Shown piece after piece: positions 61,171-64,000 of a stretch of DNA of 64,000 nt. The stretch's first letter is position 1. Every line of letters begins with the position of its first letter. Made by a program: the position numbers and the translations under genes. Origin of the DNA: Embleya hyalina (GTDB taxonomy: Bacteria; Actinomycetota; Actinomycetes; Streptomycetales; Streptomycetaceae); contig NZ_BIFH01000016.1 of assembly GCF_003967355.1 (NCBI RefSeq), positions 124,001 to 188,000 of the forward strand. The letters run 5' to 3'. The notes beneath the pieces were generated by a model, which saw only the letters and a list, made by a program, of their open reading frames with translations, was not told the origin of the DNA and did no database searches.

Positions 61171-62050
61171 TCAGAGGCCATGACCTCGCGGATGAGGAAG
61201 GTTTGTTGCTCTGCAAAAACACCAGTTGGCCAGCCGACTCAAACCCAGCGAAGTCCGTTGCCCTGGTGACTGCTGGAGCGTTGATTCAGCAAAGGCGATG
61301 CTGGCGATATTTAGGTCAGGGCGAAGGTTCCCATCGGTTGGCTCGGCTCGCCGGTGGGCGCACCCTTGATCATCGCCGCCTTGCGGACTACGGGGTATAC
61401 CTTGAGAAGTGCCATAACTTCCTCCCAGGTTCCTGCGGTCCGGGCGGGGCATGACGACGGCACCGACGACGAGACTCCCTTGGGCGAAGAGGGAGACGCG
61501 GGAGAGTAGTTGGCTTTCCGAGGCCTGCTTCCTGGTGCTTGGGTGAGGTGGGCTTCGGTTTGGCACGGGCTCCGGTCATGTTTAGCGGCGCCGAGCGTCA
61601 AGTCGTGCGAGGCGGTGCCGGTTAATCGATTGCCGGTTGGTGCCGTTCAAACTTTGAGCCGGGTTGCCGAAGAGGTGGGCTCTGGATGCCGCAGGTGGGT
61701 GTAGCGGAGCCCGCTTGTGTGTGTTGTGTGCGACGAGTTGCTCTTGGTCGGTTGCGTGCCTAGGCGGTGATGTTCCGAGCGCGATCCGTCCGCAAGGGTT
61801 CGGGATCCCTCTGATGGTCGGTGATCTTGGCATCGCAGGTTTCGTGTGGCCGGGCCATCCGCGGCCGTTGCACTGGTTCCGGATAGCGCCACTCCCGCTC
61901 CGGGCTCCGCTCCCCCGCCGGAAATTTGTTCGCGTGATCGTTCTTTGATCGGTTCAAATGAGCGGCTGTCGGGCCTGAGTGAGCCGGTGTGGCTTCTGGA
62001 GGGGCCTCATCGGGATCGGGGAAATGCTCGGGAAAGGTGACCGCAGTTGG
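61171..62050. other. Intergenic remnant zone
   Basis: About 0.9 kb with lower GC and several short frames (for example 61311-61601 on the minus strand, which ends AGTWEEVMALLKVYPVVRK). None has a recognised domain or a good ribosome site. I call no gene here. Confidence 0.5.
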
Positions 62051-62057
62051 GCTCCTC

Positions 62058-62330
62058 TCGGCTGCTGCGTTCCGCTCCATGGCGCTGAGCATCATGCCGG
62101 CCGTCGCCTTCGTGCCCGCCGCCACCCTCAGGCTGCTCCCCGCCGTGCTCGGCCGCCTCGGCCACGAGGTCAACGCCGCCGCCCCGCCCTGGACCCGCCG
62201 CAACGCGGACCGGGCAGGCGCCTCCTGAGGCGAGCGGCTGTGGCGCCATCCGCTGCGCTACGGCATCCCCACCCCGCTGGTGTGGATTGCGCTCGCCGCC
62301 ACGCTCATGTTCAACTCGGCGAGTCGTTGG
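62058..62330 (+). pseudogene. MMPL-family transporter remnant with in-frame stop
   Basis: The frame reads AAFRSMALSIMPAVAFVPAATLRLLPAVLGRLGHEVNAAAPPW, a close match to the last helices of an MMPL half and the start of the central loop. It then hits TGA at 62226-62228, and continues in the same frame with GERLWRHPLRYGIPTPLVWIALAATLMF, the next MMPL helix. The rest of the ~700-residue protein is missing on both sides. A degraded fragment. Confidence 0.65.
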
Positions 62331-63226
62331 GCACGTCGACGCGCCGTTGTCCGTACGGCCCGATTCGGCGACGTCTGTGTATGGGATGTCGGGTTGGGGC
62401 GTCTGCCGGTCAGGGACGACAGCGATCCTTTGTGGGGAACTCTTGGCAGCGGCGTTGGGTGCTTCGTTGCGGACTTGGCGAGGTGGTTGTCTCGTCGGCG
62501 CCTGTTGCCCATGGCGCGTTGGGTCGGTTGTGGCTGTGGCGTCGGGTACGCGCTCGTGGCCTCCGCCGGTGTTCGGATCACTTGGCGGATCCCCGCTCGC
62601 GCCGATGGTCGCGCGTCGTATGCCTCCGATGTACGCGATCGGGCATCCCGAGGCCCCGAGGTTGGGCCGTAGGGGCGGTTCGGCGTTGGCTACGGGGGTG
62701 CTGAACGGAGATTTGGCCATCATGGCTGCTGGCACCCCGTCTGACCTGCGCGTTTACAGAAATTCCCGGGTAAGCCACGAAATCTCATTACCTGGCATGA
62801 TCCGATGCACATGATCTTGTTCGGCCCTTAGAACGCCGTCTGTGGCATCGTTGCAGGTCAGCGGGTTGCCCCGGCGAGGGGAAACGGTGTGCGTGGCCAG
62901 TATGGCCCTCCGTCTCAATGTGCCGGTCGGCGGGGTTTCCGAGTCGGGCAGACGTGGGTGCGTGTTGCGCGCTATCTCCCCGGAAGGATGCCGAGTCGCA
63001 GGAACTACGAACTGGCGATAGGCGAGTGCCCGGGCACTCTGTTGGCGACCGACCCGCCGGTGACCGTGGTTGACCAGCGTGTTCAGCGGTCTGCGGCGAA
63101 GTACGCGGGCCGGTTGTGAAGCTCTATGCCTCGCTACGGTGGATCGCGGCGCGAGCCCGTGGCCAGGGCTGACCTGCGGCGTTCGCAGAACATGCGAAAG
63201 GTTCGCATGGGATGCGAGGGATGAAC
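62331..63226. other. Intergenic remnant zone
   Basis: About 0.9 kb with no recognised gene. An open frame at 62889-63119 (+, 76 codons, GTG start) has mixed codon quality and no recognised domain. Composition is less G/C-biased than the left part of the window. Confidence 0.5.
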
Positions 63227-63251
63227 GTCCGGTCCGGAAGGGTCCGCGAAC

Positions 63252-63690
63252 TTGTTTCTGGCGGCCGGTCTGCCGCTGCTGCATCCCGAAGCCGAGGTCT
63301 TCCAGGCAATGCTGGACGGCTGGCGCAACCAACAATTCGCCCGCAACCTGGGCTTCGGCACGGTCGACGCCGCGAGTTCCGGGACTTTGCCGACTGCCAC
63401 CCATGGGACTGGTCGGCCGCGGACACCGACGACTTCTTCACCGACGCGCGGGCGGTGAAGAATCTCAGCCACTCAACCCTGCTCGGCTTCCAGAGCGCGC
63501 TGCGGTTGTTCATGACCTACCTGACCGACCCGCACTATGGCCGGCCGGCCGAATGCCTGGAGCGGTTCTGCACCCATCCGGTCCAGATCTGCCACGAGTG
63601 GAACACCGCTCGCCACGTCCAGGAGGCCCAGGGGCGCCCCGGCAAACGCGCATTGACCCACGACGAACGCGGCGACAGGCTCACCGTCTG
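63252..63690 (+). pseudogene. Tyrosine recombinase/integrase fragment, frameshifted and truncated
   Basis: Frame 1 gives PLLHPEAEVFQAMLDGWRNQQFARNLGFGTVD; after a one-base loss near 63369-63370 the sequence continues in another frame as REFRDFADCHPWDW...THPVQICHEWNTARHVQEAQGRPGKRALTHDE. This is the N-terminal SAM-like core-binding domain of actinobacterial phage-type integrases. The catalytic Arg/His/Tyr domain is absent; the next gene begins at 63738. Confidence 0.75.
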
Positions 63691-63737
63691 CATGGTCAGC
63701 ACGAACCTCTGTCACCTCGCGCCGCTACGTTCCCGCC

Positions 63738-64000
63738 ATGGGCTACTGGGGCTACATCGTCGTCGCCAAAGGCGACCACAAACTCGCCGAGCATCCTGCC
63801 GTCGCCGCGTTCGGCAACGGCGTCCTGGACGATTACCCCAGGGGCTCGTGGCGGGAGATCTGGATGTATTCGCGTCCCGGCGACGCCGACATCACCGCCG
63901 TGGTTGCCGCGACCGGCGCCCCCGCGATGGCCTTCTACGTCATGGCCGAAGACTGCGCGATCGGCGAGGCCGCCACGCCCTCCGGCCTGCGCTGGGACGG
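63738..64000 (+). CDS. Hypothetical protein (MGYWGYIVVAK family), 3' end outside window
   Basis: 87 codons to the window edge. The start MGYWGYIVVAKGDHKLAEHPAVAAFGNGVLDD, then GSWREIWMYS and AATGAPAMAFYVMAEDCAIGEAATPSG, matches a small protein family widespread in Streptomyces with no assigned function. Codon bias is good and the frame is intact, unlike the integrase remnant before it. Confidence 0.75.
   Translation, partial: MGYWGYIVVAKGDHKLAEHPAVAAFGNGVLDDYPRGSWREIWMYSRPGDADITAVVAATGAPAMAFYVMAEDCAIGEAATPSGLRWD

Noticed and set aside
61311-61601. Minus-strand 96-codon ORF
   Set aside because: The C-terminal half looks protein-like but the N-terminal half does not, there is no ribosome site, and I recognise no family; kept only as a note in the gap entry.

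Overview
The window is very high-GC DNA with strong third-position G/C, GTG starts and GGAGG-type ribosome sites. It looks like a Streptomyces-type actinobacterium (Streptomycetaceae or a close relative). This comes from composition and gene families only; I cannot name the species. No rRNA, tRNA, CRISPR array or complete insertion sequence was seen.

Region 1 (1-24.8 kb) is accessory metabolism made of small regulator-plus-target modules: a P450 tail, TetR with an NmrA-like reductase, TetR with a DHA2 efflux pump, an FAD monooxygenase with TetR, a methyltransferase, an aminoglycoside phosphotransferase-like kinase, a prenyl synthase, methylglyoxal synthase, an LCAT-like lipase, MFS with ArsR, TetR with an alpha/beta hydrolase, carboxymuconolactone decarboxylase with HxlR, a histidine kinase/response regulator pair, and a decayed efflux gene beside HxlR. 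Many intergenic gaps hold clear inverted repeats that are probably the operators.

Region 2 (24.9-31.4 kb) is a one-strand catabolic cluster: ROK repressor, APC permease, YhfX-type PLP enzyme, ROK kinase and SIS-domain enzyme. The parts resemble the logic of Amadori-compound (frl/fra) utilisation, in which a sugar-amino acid conjugate is imported, phosphorylated and split by a SIS deglycase.

Region 3 (31.5-48.9 kb) is more regulator/enzyme pairs: MarR, LysR, HxlR, CGNR, MFS, SDR, hydrolases, an ADP-ribosylglycohydrolase, an MBL-fold protein and an AtzA/TrzN-like amidohydrolase. Gene remnants are scattered among them.

Region 4 (48.9-64 kb) is different: a replicon-maintenance region. It has a second DNA polymerase sliding clamp whose reading frame carries two mutually compensating frameshifts, a large protein with two HTH-like regions and zinc-ribbon motifs that could be a replication initiator, and a ParA/partner operon whose second gene ends in what looks like a duplicated ribbon-helix-helix. 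Around them lie several kilobases of gene-free tandem arrays: about 94-bp, 12-nt, 15-bp, tetranucleotide-like and 24-bp periods. The 15-bp array upstream of parA is a strong centromere candidate. Beyond it are decayed MMPL transporter and tyrosine-recombinase remnants. This fits a large linear plasmid or a chromosome arm that absorbed one.
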